A stretch of DNA of 64,000 bases from Chitinophaga sp. 180180018-3 (GCF_037893185.1 NZ_CP140772.1:1488001-1552000), one strand, 5' to 3'. Shown: positions 51,123 through 61,410, counted from the first letter of the stretch. Program-made: numbers and translations. Notes: generated by a model not told the origin, from the sequence alone.

Positions 51123-51222
51123 AAAGAAGAATTAAGAAACAGCGCGAAGACTTTAGCGATTGATAGTATATCCGCTAAAGTCTTCGCGCTGTTTCTTAAT
51201 TCTTCTTTCTATATTCCTAATT
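51119..51222. repeat. Stop-abutting inverted-repeat element (copy D), perfect 40-bp arms
   Basis: Left arm 51119-51158 and right arm 51173-51212 are perfect reverse complements over 40 bases with a 14-base loop. Outer sequence ATAGAAAGAAGAATTAAGAAA and core GCGCGAAGACTTTAGCG differ only slightly from copy C. The TAG of the permease stop is bases 2-4 of the left arm. A short ATTCCTAATTCC repeat follows. Confidence 0.92.
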
Positions 51223-51234
51223 CCAACGTCGTTT

Positions 51235-52815
51235 TTAGAACTTAAAACCAAGCGTCATCATAATATTGCTCCGGTTATAATCGATGGTAGCCGGGGCAGG
51301 AGTAAGTTCAGCCTTCTGCGTAACATATGGCCTGTACCTGTCATTACCCTGAGTATAACTATAGGTAAGATCAAGATAAAGTCCTCTGTGACGCAAGCCT
51401 ACACCACCGCTATATACCTTACGGGAAGCATCTGTGCCGGCATTGTAGTAGTCGTTGCTGTATGGGTTGCCATAGTAGGCAAAACCTGCTCTGACTGCAT
51501 ACATCGCAAGGAATTTAACCTCGGCGCCTACTCTTACATTGGATACGGCTTTGTAAATGGCGGAAATATTGTCGTTTAATCCTCTTTCGGTAGACTTATA
51601 ATCCGACATTCTGAACTTACCGGACGACTGATTTACATACTCGTAATCAGCCGTGAGGAAACCCTGTGGCTTCTGTGGATCTTTCAGATCTCCGAAGAAA
51701 TAGGAGGCGCCTCCCATAGCTTTCAGAGGAGCAGTGTAGTTGTAGTCAAATTCTACCGGGTAGCCGTTTGTCATATCGCCGGATGAATAACTATGTACAC
51801 CGGGATTCTGGCCGTCGGGGGTACCATTTTCAATATCTGCGGTCATATTAGCGTCGTAACGGTCATGGATGCTATACCAGGTTGGTGTATGGAAGGCTGC
51901 ACCCAGTCTGAACCGCTCTGTTACTTTATAGAGGATACCTAACTTAGCGCCTACACCCAGCCCCGTACGTTTCAGCGTTCTATTGTAATCGAAGTAACCG
52001 AAGTGATTGGTGTTGTTCTTTTCATCTGCATCGTCTTCCGACCATTTGAAGTATTCCTTATAGTTGATGCTGGGTAATGCGAGGCTGGCGCCAATGTAAA
52101 GTCTGTCGCCATAATTTCCCCCAACCGCAAAACTATATTCATTCAGCCCGCCTTCTGTCTGAAGCGTACCGCGTTGCTGAACACCTGTTAAGCCGCCTAT
52201 CGCTCTGCTTGGAGAGGCCAGGCTCATCAGGTTGGTATTGGAGCCTGCCGGATACCTGTCTAATACAAATGTCTGCCAGCCAAGGCTTCCATCAATCGGA
52301 TAACCTTTTTCCCATTGGGCATTCCCACCTGCCTGCAGTTGGTCTACCCAGTAATCTGTATAAGATGATTTACTGTTAAGCCCGGCGATAGCTATTTTGT
52401 TATTATAATTTGCGAGGCGGTCCAGACCCAGTGAAAACGTAATGTTGTTCCAGCTGCTGCTGCCATTACCTTTATTGGTGGCGAATATCACCCCTATATT
52501 GGGCACCTGGAAATTGGTACGGCTTCCGACATTGTCCAGCTGACCGTTTTTCAGGTAGGTAGATGTATTATTCGCAATACCTACTCCGCCTGAGATCAGA
52601 AACTCACCTGTTTTGAACATCGCGATGCCTGCCGGGTTAGAATGGGCAGATGAATAGTCTCCTCCAAGGCCAATGCCTGCGCCTCCCAATGCCTGGGTTC
52701 TTGCCGTTCCGTGCGGCTGCATAGGGGAGTAAAGCAATGCGTCGTTAGAGCTTTGGGCTACAGCGGTTACAGATATAAACAAGCCGCCTAAAAGAGGATA
52801 AAGTCTTTTAATCAT
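51235..52815 (-). CDS. OmpP1/FadL-family outer-membrane transporter-like protein
   Basis: 526 residues with a signal peptide (about 1-20). The start of the mature protein, QPHGTARTQALGGAGIGLGG then YSSAHSNPAGIAMFKTGEF, is the hallmark of FadL/OmpP1 proteins, whose hatch and barrel pass hydrophobic molecules. Many short beta-strands follow, ending with MMTLGFKF (C-terminal Phe). The ligand is unknown, perhaps a fatty acid or aromatic compound. It lies in minus orientation between the palindromic element and a Gly/Tyr-rich lipoprotein gene with its own terminator. Confidence 0.9.
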   Translation of the reverse strand: MIKRLYPLLGGLFISVTAVAQSSNDALLYSPMQPHGTARTQALGGAGIGLGGDYSSAHSNPAGIAMFKTGEFLISGGVGIANNTSTYLKNGQLDNVGSRTNFQVPNIGVIFATNKGNGSSSWNNITFSLGLDRLANYNNKIAIAGLNSKSSYTDYWVDQLQAGGNAQWEKGYPIDGSLGWQTFVLDRYPAGSNTNLMSLASPSRAIGGLTGVQQRGTLQTEGGLNEYSFAVGGNYGDRLYIGASLALPSINYKEYFKWSEDDADEKNNTNHFGYFDYNRTLKRTGLGVGAKLGILYKVTERFRLGAAFHTPTWYSIHDRYDANMTADIENGTPDGQNPGVHSYSSGDMTNGYPVEFDYNYTAPLKAMGGASYFFGDLKDPQKPQGFLTADYEYVNQSSGKFRMSDYKSTERGLNDNISAIYKAVSNVRVGAEVKFLAMYAVRAGFAYYGNPYSNDYYNAGTDASRKVYSGGVGLRHRGLYLDLTYSYTQGNDRYRPYVTQKAELTPAPATIDYNRSNIMMTLGFKF

Positions 52816-52922
52816 GATCTGTATTAACTTAAAAAATATAAGATTTGCTTTGCAGGTATATGAAGCCTGCCTTGTTTCAGCGATTGTATAACGTGCTAAT
52901 CAGGTAAAACGTGTATCGTGAT

Positions 52923-52953
52923 AAAAAATAAGCGTAGTTTTTAGGCTACGCTT
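52923..52953 (-). terminator. Rho-independent terminator of the Gly/Tyr-rich lipoprotein gene
   Basis: Minus-strand stem ATAAGCGTAG with CTACGCTTAT and an 8-base loop, followed by TTTTTATC, 18 bases after the gene stop. Confidence 0.75.
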
Positions 52954-52970
52954 ATCTAGTAAGGTTATTT

Positions 52971-54008
52971 TTAACGGCCGCCTCGCGAAGGACGGGAATA
53001 TCCGCCACCACCGGTGCTTCCACCTCCACCGCCGCCTACGCGACCACTGGAAGAAGGAGGACTGTAGCTGGGAGGAGTATAGCTCGGAGCAGGCCGGCTG
53101 TATTCAACCCTGGATGGCCGGCTGTAGTTACCACCACCGTTGTAATCCACCCTTGACGGGCGACTGATATTGCCGCTGTTGCCGGGCTGATAGTTGTTAG
53201 CTGGTCTTTCACCCGCTGTAGGCTGGAATACACGACGAGGTCTGTCGCCACTGCCCACAGGAGTTACATATCCGCCACCGTTGTTGGCAGGCTGGTAAAC
53301 ACCGCTCCGTGAAGGACGGGAATATCCACCACCACCGTTGGTGCCGCTGCTTGTATAGTTAGGTACTCTTGATACTCTTTCGCCGGAACCGCCTACAGGA
53401 CCGTAGGAGTTAGATGGACGGCTATAGTATCCGCCGCCGTAATATCCGCCGTGACCGTACCAGCCACCACCTCCATAGTATGGATAGTAGGAATAAGGCC
53501 AGTATCCGCCCATGCCCCAGTAGCTGCCTACGTACGGATAGCCCCAGCTGCCGTACCAGGGGTTGTAGAAACCACCACCCCAGCCCCATCCCATGCCAAT
53601 GCTCAGGGAAGGTCCGTAAAAACTACTATAGAAAGGGCTGTAACCCCAACCTAAACCGCTGCCGTAAAAGCCGCTGCTCATATACAGGTTGGATGCTGCA
53701 TTGTAGCCATCCCAGTAGCCACCGTTATATTTGCTGTCTCCAAAACGTTGTAAACGACGCGCGTAATCACCCTGATCATCATCCTGGTAAGTTACATAGT
53801 TGCCGTCTCCCTGGGTACCCTGAACATAATTGGCGTCATTCTCATCCTGGTAACTATTACCATTTGAGCCGTTCCCATAAGCATAGGTACGTTGTTCCTG
53901 ACGGGGAGAGTAATACACATCGTCGGGCGTCTGTGTAGTCCTGTATGCACTGGAACATGCTCCCAGGGCGAGCAATGATACCAGTCCAATATATGATATA
54001 GGTTTCAT
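52971..54008 (-). CDS. Gly/Tyr/Ser-rich low-complexity lipoprotein
   Basis: 345 residues. The lipobox is LLALGACSSAY with Cys near residue 18. The first part is acidic and Gln/Asn-rich, and the region about 100-180 is dominated by Gly, Tyr, Trp and Phe (for example GWGWGGGFYNPWYGSWG). The tail has repeated SRPSR-type units (for example GGGYSRPSRSG) at about 195, 230, 285, 297 and 340. No known domain. Such compositions occur in surface lipoproteins of Bacteroidota and could give adhesion or self-assembly; the function is not known. A basic, Arg-rich C-terminus could bind polyanions. Confidence 0.8.
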   Translation of the reverse strand: MKPISYIGLVSLLALGACSSAYRTTQTPDDVYYSPRQEQRTYAYGNGSNGNSYQDENDANYVQGTQGDGNYVTYQDDDQGDYARRLQRFGDSKYNGGYWDGYNAASNLYMSSGFYGSGLGWGYSPFYSSFYGPSLSIGMGWGWGGGFYNPWYGSWGYPYVGSYWGMGGYWPYSYYPYYGGGGWYGHGGYYGGGYYSRPSNSYGPVGGSGERVSRVPNYTSSGTNGGGGYSRPSRSGVYQPANNGGGYVTPVGSGDRPRRVFQPTAGERPANNYQPGNSGNISRPSRVDYNGGGNYSRPSRVEYSRPAPSYTPPSYSPPSSSGRVGGGGGGSTGGGGYSRPSRGGR

Positions 54009-54224
54009 TTGAAATATATTTTAAGCTTGATTCGTATAGTAAATTTACTCCTTTTAAACGGATTTATGCAGAAGAAAGTTACAATAACACATTCTGGCCG
54101 ATATTATTTTCCTATAACTGTTTGCACAGTTATGTTTTTCATCTATGTTTGTGGCATTTTTCTTCTCTGGATGAGGCGGCAAAAACGAAGCCAATTCAGC
54201 GTTTTTTTCCTGCTGAACACGCTT

Positions 54225-54232
54225 TAATTTTG
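54225..54232 (+). promoter_or_regulatory. Promoter -7 element of proS
   Basis: TAATTTTG fits TAnnTTTG, leader about 60 bases before ATG 54295. The 286-base gap to the divergent lipoprotein gene otherwise shows nothing notable. Confidence 0.55.
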
Positions 54233-54294
54233 TCTCGATAAATACAGAAAAAATTGGTTTAAAACAAACGATATATAAATAAGGTTTATTTTTT

Positions 54295-55770
54295 ATGAGT
54301 AAAGAGATTACAGCCCGCTCGGAAGACTATTCAAAATGGTATAACGACCTGGTCCTGAAAGGAGGCCTGGCAGATTATTCCGCCGTACGCGGTTGTATGG
54401 TAATCAAACCATACGGCTTTGCACTGTGGGAAGCCATGCGCGATGTTCTGGATCGCAAATTCAAGGATACCGGTCACCAGAATGCTTACTTCCCGCTGTT
54501 CATCCCTAAAAGCTTTCTCAGTAAAGAAGCTGCCCACGTGGAAGGCTTCGCCAAAGAATGTGCTGTGGTGACCCACTATCGCCTGAAAAATGACCCCAAC
54601 GGCGGTGGTGTTGTCGTAGATCCTGAAGCACGACTGGAAGAAGAGCTGATCGTTCGCCCTACCTCCGAAACTATTATCTGGAATACATATAAAGACTGGA
54701 TACAGTCGTACCGCGACCTGCCGGTGCTCATCAACCAGTGGGCCAACGTAGTACGCTGGGAAATGCGTACCCGCCTGTTCCTCCGTACCGCCGAATTCCT
54801 GTGGCAGGAAGGACATACCGCCCATGCTACTGCGGAAGAAGCGATCGCAGAAACAGAGCAGATGCTCGATGTGTACGCCGACTTCGCAGAAAACTACATG
54901 GCTGTTCCGGTTATCCGTGGCGTAAAATCGCCCAGCGAAAGATTCGCCGGCGCCGTGGAAACTTATTGTGTGGAAGCCCTCATGCAGGACGGTAAAGCCC
55001 TGCAGGCCGGCACTTCCCACTTCCTTGGTCAGAACTTCGCCAAAGCATTTGATGTGCAGTTCTCTAACAAAGACAATAAGCTGGAACACGTGTGGGCTAC
55101 ATCCTGGGGCGTTTCTACCCGCCTGATTGGTGCACTGATCATGGTACACAGCGATGATCAGGGCCTGGTAATGCCTCCGGCGATTGCTCCCATTCAGGTG
55201 GTAATTGTGCCCATCTACAAAGGAGCTGACCAGAAAGCCGCACTCGATGAAAAAGTGAATGTCATTGTAAAAGAACTGAAAGCCGCCGGGATCAGCGTGA
55301 AATATGACGACTCCGACAACAACCGCCCCGGCTGGAAGTTTGCCGAGTATGAATTGAAAGGTGTGCCGGTGCGTATAGCCGTTGGCGCGAGAGACCTGGA
55401 AAATAACGTGGTGGAAGTTGCCCGCCGCGATACCAAAGAGAAAAGCAGCCTCCCGCTCGAAGGATTGACAGGAAACATCCGTGCTTTACTGGATGAGATT
55501 CAGCAGAACCTCTTCAACAAGGCCAAAACTTACCGGGATAGCCACATTACCAAAGTGGATACCTTCGAAGAATTTGAAAAAGTGCTGGACGAAAAAGGTG
55601 GCTTCGTGGCTGCTCATTGGGATGGTACTGCCGAAACTGAGGAACTTATCAAGGAACGCACAAAAGCAACTATCAGATGTATTCCGCTCAATAACCCTCA
55701 GGAAGCCGGTACCTGTGTACTCACAGGTAAGCCTTCGAAAGAAAGGGTGTTGTTTGCAAGAGCTTATTAG
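54295..55770 (+). CDS. proS: Prolyl-tRNA synthetase (archaeal/eukaryotic-like short type)
   Basis: 491 residues. Class II aminoacyl-tRNA synthetase features: motif 2 region [20 protein letters not shown] followed by [13 protein letters not shown], motif 3 near [20 protein letters not shown], and an anticodon-binding domain (about 300-400, [13 protein letters not shown]). RPTSETIIW lies near residue 122. There is no bacterial-type editing domain, and the C-terminal domain ends in a hydrophobic Tyr (RAY), features of the ProS type 3 found in Bacteroidota. The TAG stop borders a repeat element. Confidence 0.96.
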   Translation: MSKEITARSEDYSKWYNDLVLKGGLADYSAVRGCMVIKPYGFALWEAMRDVLDRKFKDTGHQNAYFPLFIPKSFLSKEAAHVEGFAKECAVVTHYRLKNDPNGGGVVVDPEARLEEELIVRPTSETIIWNTYKDWIQSYRDLPVLINQWANVVRWEMRTRLFLRTAEFLWQEGHTAHATAEEAIAETEQMLDVYADFAENYMAVPVIRGVKSPSERFAGAVETYCVEALMQDGKALQAGTSHFLGQNFAKAFDVQFSNKDNKLEHVWATSWGVSTRLIGALIMVHSDDQGLVMPPAIAPIQVVIVPIYKGADQKAALDEKVNVIVKELKAAGISVKYDDSDNNRPGWKFAEYELKGVPVRIAVGARDLENNVVEVARRDTKEKSSLPLEGLTGNIRALLDEIQQNLFNKAKTYRDSHITKVDTFEEFEKVLDEKGGFVAAHWDGTAETEELIKERTKATIRCIPLNNPQEAGTCVLTGKPSKERVLFARAY

Positions 55771-55893
55771 AAGGAATTAAGAATCAGGAATGAAGAATTA
55801 AGAACCAACAGCGTAGATCAGCATGAGAACTTCCAGTATCTTTGAAGCTCCGCTTCTGCTTCTTAATTCTTTATTCCAAATTCTTAATTCTCA
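55768..55893. repeat. Stop-abutting inverted-repeat element (copy E)
   Basis: Imperfect palindrome of about 125 bases with outer arms TTAGAAGGAATTAAGAATC on the left and TTCTTAATTC on the right. It begins at the TAG stop of proS. The middle (GCGTAGATCAGCATGAG) is not matched as well as in copies C and D, so the copy is diverged. No protein is encoded. Confidence 0.75.
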
Positions 55894-55916
55894 TTTGTAA
55901 TCCCTAAATTGGTTCG

Positions 55917-58841
55917 ATGCCCCTGATCCGTTACATACTGTTATCGGGCCTCGTTTTTTTCTGCATCGTTACAACAACGCTGGCCCAGGGCTTGATGATC
56001 CGTAACTACAACGTGAAGGATGGTCTGGCTAACGCTACTGTTTATGCCGCTGTGCAGGATAAAGATGGTTTCATCTGGTTTGCCACACCCACCGGTGTCA
56101 GCAAATTCGATGGGAAACGATTCCGTAACTATGCAAAAAAAGATGGTCTCACTGATAACGACGTAGTGAAACTGGCAGCCGATTCCAAAGGCAGGGTATG
56201 GTTCTTTACCCTGAACGGAAAACCCTCTTTCTACGAAAAAAGCCGTATCCATAACGAAGAAAATGACTCTTCACTCATTTTCAACAGCGGAAGCCATTAT
56301 ATGCAGTACGCTTTTGAAAGTACCGGCGGAACGATATGGTTTCAGAATACCAACAACCGTATTGTAAAATATAACGGGAAGAAAACGACTTACGATAATC
56401 TCGGCCAGACCGACCTCTTTTTCCTGCTACGAAACGACAGCATCTTCCACCCCCTGCAGGCATCTTTTCATCTCGATAATCTTGATGATATCAATAACTC
56501 CGGGCAACAGGTTTTCCGCGTATGTCCGTACCCGTTAACCGACACCGGATTTCAGGCCCGTATCAGATCCAATAATGTGGTGATCCTCAGAAATACCGCT
56601 TATTCCTATACTGCAAAGGAAGCCGTGTGCTTTTTTAATGGTGCTGAATGGGGTATTAAAGACGATATCAACCATATTTGCATCGACAGCGACAATCTCT
56701 GGATAGGTACCCAGCGTGCATTATATTACCTCAAAGGATATTTTAAGGGCGAACATAAAATGATCCGCCTGCTCGATAATCACTACATCACGTCTTTACT
56801 GAAAGACCGGGATGGCAACATCTGGATTACTACTTTCGGCGATGGCGTGTACAATATTCCATATAAGAATTTCTACTTCAGCTATCTGGATAATACGAAC
56901 GGACTGTATTCCCATTCCATCTTCAGTATCAGCAAAGACAAGAAAAATGATCTGCTGCTTATTGGACAAAATGCCGGTATCCTCAATACCATGGACGGGT
57001 CAAACCATATCCGTCAATATACACTGGATACCACTTCGGGCCGAAACAGCGTTCTTTCCATACAGCCTTATAAACCTGATAATGTGCTGATCGGTACTGA
57101 TAACGGGCTATATAATTTCAACGTCAGTACCCGGAAGGTCAGCTTGCAGAAAGCGGTGAAAATGCTGAAAGATGTGGATATTTCCCCATCCGGCAAAGTC
57201 AGGATTGCAGCGAAAAATCAGGTAATCGCGCTGGACGATTATACCATTGGTGACCTCGATCTGCTGGTCACTTCCATCGCCTGTGTCAACGACTCCGTTT
57301 ATTATGTAGGCACCAACAACGGCCTGTTCTATTGCACAGACAAGCTCAGAAAACTGCTGCCGACGGGCGCTGACACGCTTCGTAAAGTCAGTATCAAAGA
57401 TCTGAAATGGATTAATGGTGCGCTCTGGATAGGTACCAGCGATCGCGGTATATACGTCATGCAACACGACGAGGTGGTGAAGCATCTTTCCACCGCCAAC
57501 AACCTGGCGAGCGACATCTGCCAGCAATTATACTACGACGGCGTAAACCGTCTCTATGTTGCCACCAACAAAGGAGTTTCTGTGATTGATGTGAGAACCC
57601 AGACCATCACGAGAAATATTACATCTAATGATGGTCTTAGCTCAGATGACATCCGTGGCGTTTACGTGGATGGCGACATGCTCTATATAGCTACCTCCAA
57701 TGGGCTTTGCTACTTTAACGCAGATCATATTCCGGTGGATACGGTGCCACCGGTCATCTACCTGAATAATATCCGTTATGGCGACAGTACCTTTACCGCC
57801 ACCAATAATTTCGTGGATCTTTACAAACGAAAGGCCTCATTTGAAGCGGAATTTGGCACTATCGTATTCGATTTGCCCGACCTGGTGGAATACCAGTACA
57901 ACTTTTCAGGAGATACCACCAACGGATGGGTAACTACCATGTCTAATATCATCCCGTTTCCCGACCTGCAACCCGGTAATTACAAGCTGATGGTGAGGGC
58001 CCGGAAATATAAAAGCGACTGGTCCAAAACCCTGAATATGGAGGTGAATATCCTGCCCAGATGGTACCAGCAATGGTGGGCGAGGGGGATATTGTTACTG
58101 GCGGGGCTGCTGCTGGTGCTGGTTGGATTGCGTTACGTGGTACGCCGCATCAAACAGGCGGAAAAGCGGAAAACGGAGTATAACCGGCGCATTGCCGAGC
58201 TGGAAGCAAAGGCGCTTACCAATCAGATGAACCCTCATTTTATCTTCAATTCCCTGAACTCGGTACAACACCTGATCCTGGAAAAAGAAGAAAAACAGGC
58301 CCTGAACTTCCTGGCTGATTTTGCCACACTCATGCGTCAGATGTTGAATAACTCCCGTAAATCCTATATTTCCCTGGAAGAGGAGATCGCATTCCTGACC
58401 CGTTACCTCGAGTTGGAAAAGATCCGCTTTGCGCACTCCTTTACCTACAAATTCATCATGGAGGATGCCCTGAAAGACTATACCGTATATATTCCGCCTA
58501 TGATTATCCAGCCAATCGTGGAAAATGCCATTAAGCATGGCCTGGCTCCGAAAAATATCAGTGGTTACCTGGAAATACGCCTTGAAATGGTGGATGATTT
58601 GTTATATTGTTCTGTAGATGACGATGGAATAGGCTGGGATAAGTCGAATAGCATTAAAAGTTCAAGGCTCATTAAACACGAGTCTACTGCACTTAGCGTG
58701 ATTAAGGAGCGCTTGCAGATTATAAAATCTTTTAATGGAAGTGTTGGAAAGTTAGAAATTATTGATAAATTTAAATCTGGTTTCGGCAATAAGGAAGGTA
58801 CCTTAGTTGAAATTCTGATTCCCATTGTTAAGATGTTATGA
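55917..58841 (+). CDS. Propeller-type sensor histidine kinase (LytS-like)
   Basis: 974 residues. A signal peptide (1-23) precedes a large sensor part with two-component-regulator propeller repeats (about 30-610, for example VKDGLANATVYAAVQDKDG, GFIWFATPTGVSKFDGKRF) and a Y_Y_Y-type domain (about 625-715, ending NILPRWYQQWW). One membrane helix follows (about 720-742). The LytS-like kinase core has LTNQMNPHFIFNSLNSVQHL (phosphorylated His) and an ATP-binding part with PPMIIQPIVENAIKHGL and CSVDDDGIGWD. The stop overlaps the start of the LytTR regulator gene (ATGA), so the two form one system. Signal unknown. Confidence 0.94.
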   Translation: MPLIRYILLSGLVFFCIVTTTLAQGLMIRNYNVKDGLANATVYAAVQDKDGFIWFATPTGVSKFDGKRFRNYAKKDGLTDNDVVKLAADSKGRVWFFTLNGKPSFYEKSRIHNEENDSSLIFNSGSHYMQYAFESTGGTIWFQNTNNRIVKYNGKKTTYDNLGQTDLFFLLRNDSIFHPLQASFHLDNLDDINNSGQQVFRVCPYPLTDTGFQARIRSNNVVILRNTAYSYTAKEAVCFFNGAEWGIKDDINHICIDSDNLWIGTQRALYYLKGYFKGEHKMIRLLDNHYITSLLKDRDGNIWITTFGDGVYNIPYKNFYFSYLDNTNGLYSHSIFSISKDKKNDLLLIGQNAGILNTMDGSNHIRQYTLDTTSGRNSVLSIQPYKPDNVLIGTDNGLYNFNVSTRKVSLQKAVKMLKDVDISPSGKVRIAAKNQVIALDDYTIGDLDLLVTSIACVNDSVYYVGTNNGLFYCTDKLRKLLPTGADTLRKVSIKDLKWINGALWIGTSDRGIYVMQHDEVVKHLSTANNLASDICQQLYYDGVNRLYVATNKGVSVIDVRTQTITRNITSNDGLSSDDIRGVYVDGDMLYIATSNGLCYFNADHIPVDTVPPVIYLNNIRYGDSTFTATNNFVDLYKRKASFEAEFGTIVFDLPDLVEYQYNFSGDTTNGWVTTMSNIIPFPDLQPGNYKLMVRARKYKSDWSKTLNMEVNILPRWYQQWWARGILLLAGLLLVLVGLRYVVRRIKQAEKRKTEYNRRIAELEAKALTNQMNPHFIFNSLNSVQHLILEKEEKQALNFLADFATLMRQMLNNSRKSYISLEEEIAFLTRYLELEKIRFAHSFTYKFIMEDALKDYTVYIPPMIIQPIVENAIKHGLAPKNISGYLEIRLEMVDDLLYCSVDDDGIGWDKSNSIKSSRLIKHESTALSVIKERLQIIKSFNGSVGKLEIIDKFKSGFGNKEGTLVEILIPIVKML

Positions 58842-59599
58842 GTAATATAAAAGCTGCCATTGTAGACGATGAAGTCCGCAACATTCATATTTTACGCAAT
58901 ATACTGGAGAACTACTGCAAAGATGTGACAGTTGTTGGTGAAGCGCAAAATATCAATGAGGCGGCAGAAATGATTAAGAATAACCCCATTGACGTGCTCT
59001 TTTTAGATATTGAGATGCCGCCGCATAATGGGTTTCAGCTGCTGGAGATGTTTCCTGTGTTGAATTTTGAGGTTATTTTTATCACTGCTTTCCAGGAATA
59101 TGCACTGCAGGCGATTAAGTTTGCGGCGCTGGACTATTTGTTGAAACCAATCAAAGTAAGTGAGGTAGAAGATGCCCTCGAAAAAGTAAAGAAGAGCAAA
59201 AAAGGCCGGTTGAACGAGCTGGCTTCCATCCTGAAAGATTATGTTAAAAACAATGATAATGCCTTCTCCAAGATCGTAATTCCGGTAAATGACGGATATA
59301 ATGTCATCGACCTGAAGGATATTATCTATTGTGAAGCTTTTGATAGCTATACCAAAATTCAGCTGATCAATAATGTATCCCACCTCATTTCCAAATCACT
59401 GAAAGAATATGAGGAAATGCTCTCAGACAAGGGATTCTATCGTGTTCACAAGTCTTTCCTTATTAATATCCATCACATCGTGAAGATTATCAAAGGGCTG
59501 GGTACTGCTGTTGTTATGAGCGACCAGAAGAACATCCCTATTTCTTCCCGCAAAAAGGACGAATTCTTTACGCAGCTCAAAGGCGTAATCAACTTATAG
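58838..59599 (+). CDS. LytTR-type response regulator
   Basis: 253 residues. A receiver domain (about 5-120) shows AAIVDDEVRNIHILRNIL, the phospho-acceptor Asp in DVLFLDIEMPPHNGFQLL, and ALDYLLKPI. A LytTR DNA-binding domain (about 145-250) follows (VIDLKDIIYCEAFDSYTKIQ, FYRVHKSFLINIHHI). It overlaps the kinase gene by four bases and is its partner regulator. The targets are unknown. Confidence 0.95.
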   Translation: MSNIKAAIVDDEVRNIHILRNILENYCKDVTVVGEAQNINEAAEMIKNNPIDVLFLDIEMPPHNGFQLLEMFPVLNFEVIFITAFQEYALQAIKFAALDYLLKPIKVSEVEDALEKVKKSKKGRLNELASILKDYVKNNDNAFSKIVIPVNDGYNVIDLKDIIYCEAFDSYTKIQLINNVSHLISKSLKEYEEMLSDKGFYRVHKSFLINIHHIVKIIKGLGTAVVMSDQKNIPISSRKKDEFFTQLKGVINL

Positions 59600-59616
59600 C
59601 AATAGCTGGTATCAGC

Positions 59617-59658
59617 AAAAAAAGCAGCGGAGAACATCATGTTCTCCGCTGCTTTTTT
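59617..59658. terminator. Bidirectional terminator between the LytTR gene and htrA-like gene
   Basis: A perfect 20-base stem with a one-base loop (AAAAAAGCAGCGGAGAACAT with its complement ATGTTCTCCGCTGCTTTTTT). T runs lie on both strands, so it ends both convergent genes. It adjoins repeat sequence at 59659-59682. Confidence 0.9.
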
Positions 59659-59685
59659 GCTAAAGGCTAAAAGCCAAAGACTTTA
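59659..59685. repeat. Stop-abutting repeat, second type (copy F)
   Basis: GCTAAAGGCTAAAAGCCAAAGACT followed by the stop (TTA, minus strand) of the HtrA gene. The same words occur, inverted, at 61411-61440 and 61519-61536. Confidence 0.75.
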
Positions 59686-61260
59686 CAGATCTGTTCCGGT
59701 TCCGCCGGAAGTAGATATATTATAGTAGTAGATATTTCCGCCTCTTTCAGGATAAAAGCCAATCAGGCGCAGGCTTTTCTGTTTGTCGAGCACTTTGCTA
59801 AGCTCATCTACAGAAGTAATCTGGTCGTTACCCGCTTTCAGGATCACGAAGCCGGGGGCCATGGTGGTTTGCTTTTTCAGAATACCATTGCCGATGTCGT
59901 TTACAATCACTCCACCATTCACGCCAAGTCGGGCAGACTGGTCTTTGTCGAGTTCCGACAGGTCGGCGCCCAGACGGTCGAGGTTGGTCACCCTTACCAC
60001 ATCAGTGTTACCTTTCAGGTTTTTCATGAGCACGTTATTAATGGTGACCTCTTTGTTATTGCGCATAATGGAAACGCTGATCTTATCACCTGGTTTGTAA
60101 CGAGCCACCTGTTCGCTGAGTTGGGAAGTACCCTGTATTTTCACACCGTTAATGGCTGTGATCACGTCTCCGGCCTTCAATCCGGCTGCAGCAGCAGAGC
60201 TGTTGGGCATTACATCTGTCACCTGAACCCCGTCAACATCTCTTTTAATACCCGCTTCTTTCAGCTGATCATCGCTCATATTAGCGATAAGGGAAGAAGG
60301 AGCGTATCTGACACCCAGGTAAGCCCGTTGTACGTTACCGTATTTTACGATGTCGCTCACTACTTTCTTGACAAGATTGACCGGGATCGCGTAGGAATAA
60401 CCTGCATAGGAACCGGTGGGGGAAGCGATGGCAGAGTTGATACCTACCAGTTCCCCGGCTGTATTTACCAGTGCGCCACCACTGTTACCCTGGTTCACTG
60501 CAGCATCGGTTTGTATGAACGATTCAATGGCACTGTTGACCTTGCCGCCACTCTTATTGATGCCGATAGAGCGGGACTTGGCGCTCACGATACCTGCGGT
60601 AACGGTAGCATCCAGGTTCAACGGATAACCTACTGCCAGTACCCACTGGCCAATTTCCACGTTGTCGGAATTACCATACATCAGGTAAGGGAGGTTATGT
60701 GCATCGATTTTGATAACTGCCAGGTCGGTACTGGGGTCTGTTCCTATCAATTTAGCTTTGAAGGTTTTGTTGCCACTGGCGGTAGATACGCTGATTTCGT
60801 CGGCATCAGCAATCACGTGATTGTTGGTAACAATGTAACCATCATCAGAGATCAGCACACCGGAACCGGAAGCCATCTGGCCGGGGATGTAGTACCTGCG
60901 ACCGTCTCCGCCACCATTGAATTCATCTCCAAAGAATTCATCTCCAAAAAGATCCTGCAGAATACTGCGTTTTCTCTGCAGATTATTGCCACTGCTAATC
61001 TGGCGGGGATTTATCTTGGTTTTAATATGCACTACACCAGGAACAGCTGTTTTAGCTGCCGAGGTAAAATCGGAAGGAGGGGTGGCGTTTGAATTCCCTT
61101 CGGTACCGGGCATATAACGTGTATAATTCACGGGAACTTCAGTGCCATTCTGGAAGAAAACAGGCTGCCTTGATTGAAAATATTTGCTATACACAAATAT
61201 GGCAGCAACGGCAGTTACAGCACTGATAGAGACAGTTGTAACAATTTGCTTGAATTTCAT
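59683..61260 (-). CDS. HtrA/DegP-family serine protease (Do-like)
   Basis: 525 residues. An N-terminal signal anchor (about 8-26) precedes a trypsin-like domain with the full triad: His in IVTNNHVIAD (near 149), Asp in STDLAVIKI (near 179) and Ser in AVNQGNSGGALVN (near 257). A PDZ domain follows (about 315-405, VTDVMPNSSAAAAGLKAGD), and a second, degenerate one near the C-terminus (about 440-510). It is a periplasmic quality-control protease. Convergent with the LytTR gene, it ends at a repeat element that provides its stop-codon surroundings. Confidence 0.95.
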   Translation of the reverse strand: MKFKQIVTTVSISAVTAVAAIFVYSKYFQSRQPVFFQNGTEVPVNYTRYMPGTEGNSNATPPSDFTSAAKTAVPGVVHIKTKINPRQISSGNNLQRKRSILQDLFGDEFFGDEFNGGGDGRRYYIPGQMASGSGVLISDDGYIVTNNHVIADADEISVSTASGNKTFKAKLIGTDPSTDLAVIKIDAHNLPYLMYGNSDNVEIGQWVLAVGYPLNLDATVTAGIVSAKSRSIGINKSGGKVNSAIESFIQTDAAVNQGNSGGALVNTAGELVGINSAIASPTGSYAGYSYAIPVNLVKKVVSDIVKYGNVQRAYLGVRYAPSSLIANMSDDQLKEAGIKRDVDGVQVTDVMPNSSAAAAGLKAGDVITAINGVKIQGTSQLSEQVARYKPGDKISVSIMRNNKEVTINNVLMKNLKGNTDVVRVTNLDRLGADLSELDKDQSARLGVNGGVIVNDIGNGILKKQTTMAPGFVILKAGNDQITSVDELSKVLDKQKSLRLIGFYPERGGNIYYYNISTSGGTGTDL

Positions 61261-61410
61261 ATTATAGTGTGTTTGCGTGATAACTTATGATAAAATATTA
61301 ACGCAGGGATATCATCAATTAACATGCCCCGTACTACAAATTTAATCAGCAGGAATAATGAAACACAACCATTGATATTTACTTTAACACATTTTTAGGC
61401 GAATCGTTAA

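Noticed and set aside
53036..53938. Repeated DNA blocks that could suggest a CRISPR array or tandem repeat
   Set aside because: The repeats follow the codons of the Gly/Tyr-rich lipoprotein, have irregular spacing and no spacer structure.
59869..61092. 407-codon open frame on the plus strand
   Set aside because: It lies opposite the HtrA-type protease gene and has no domain resemblance.
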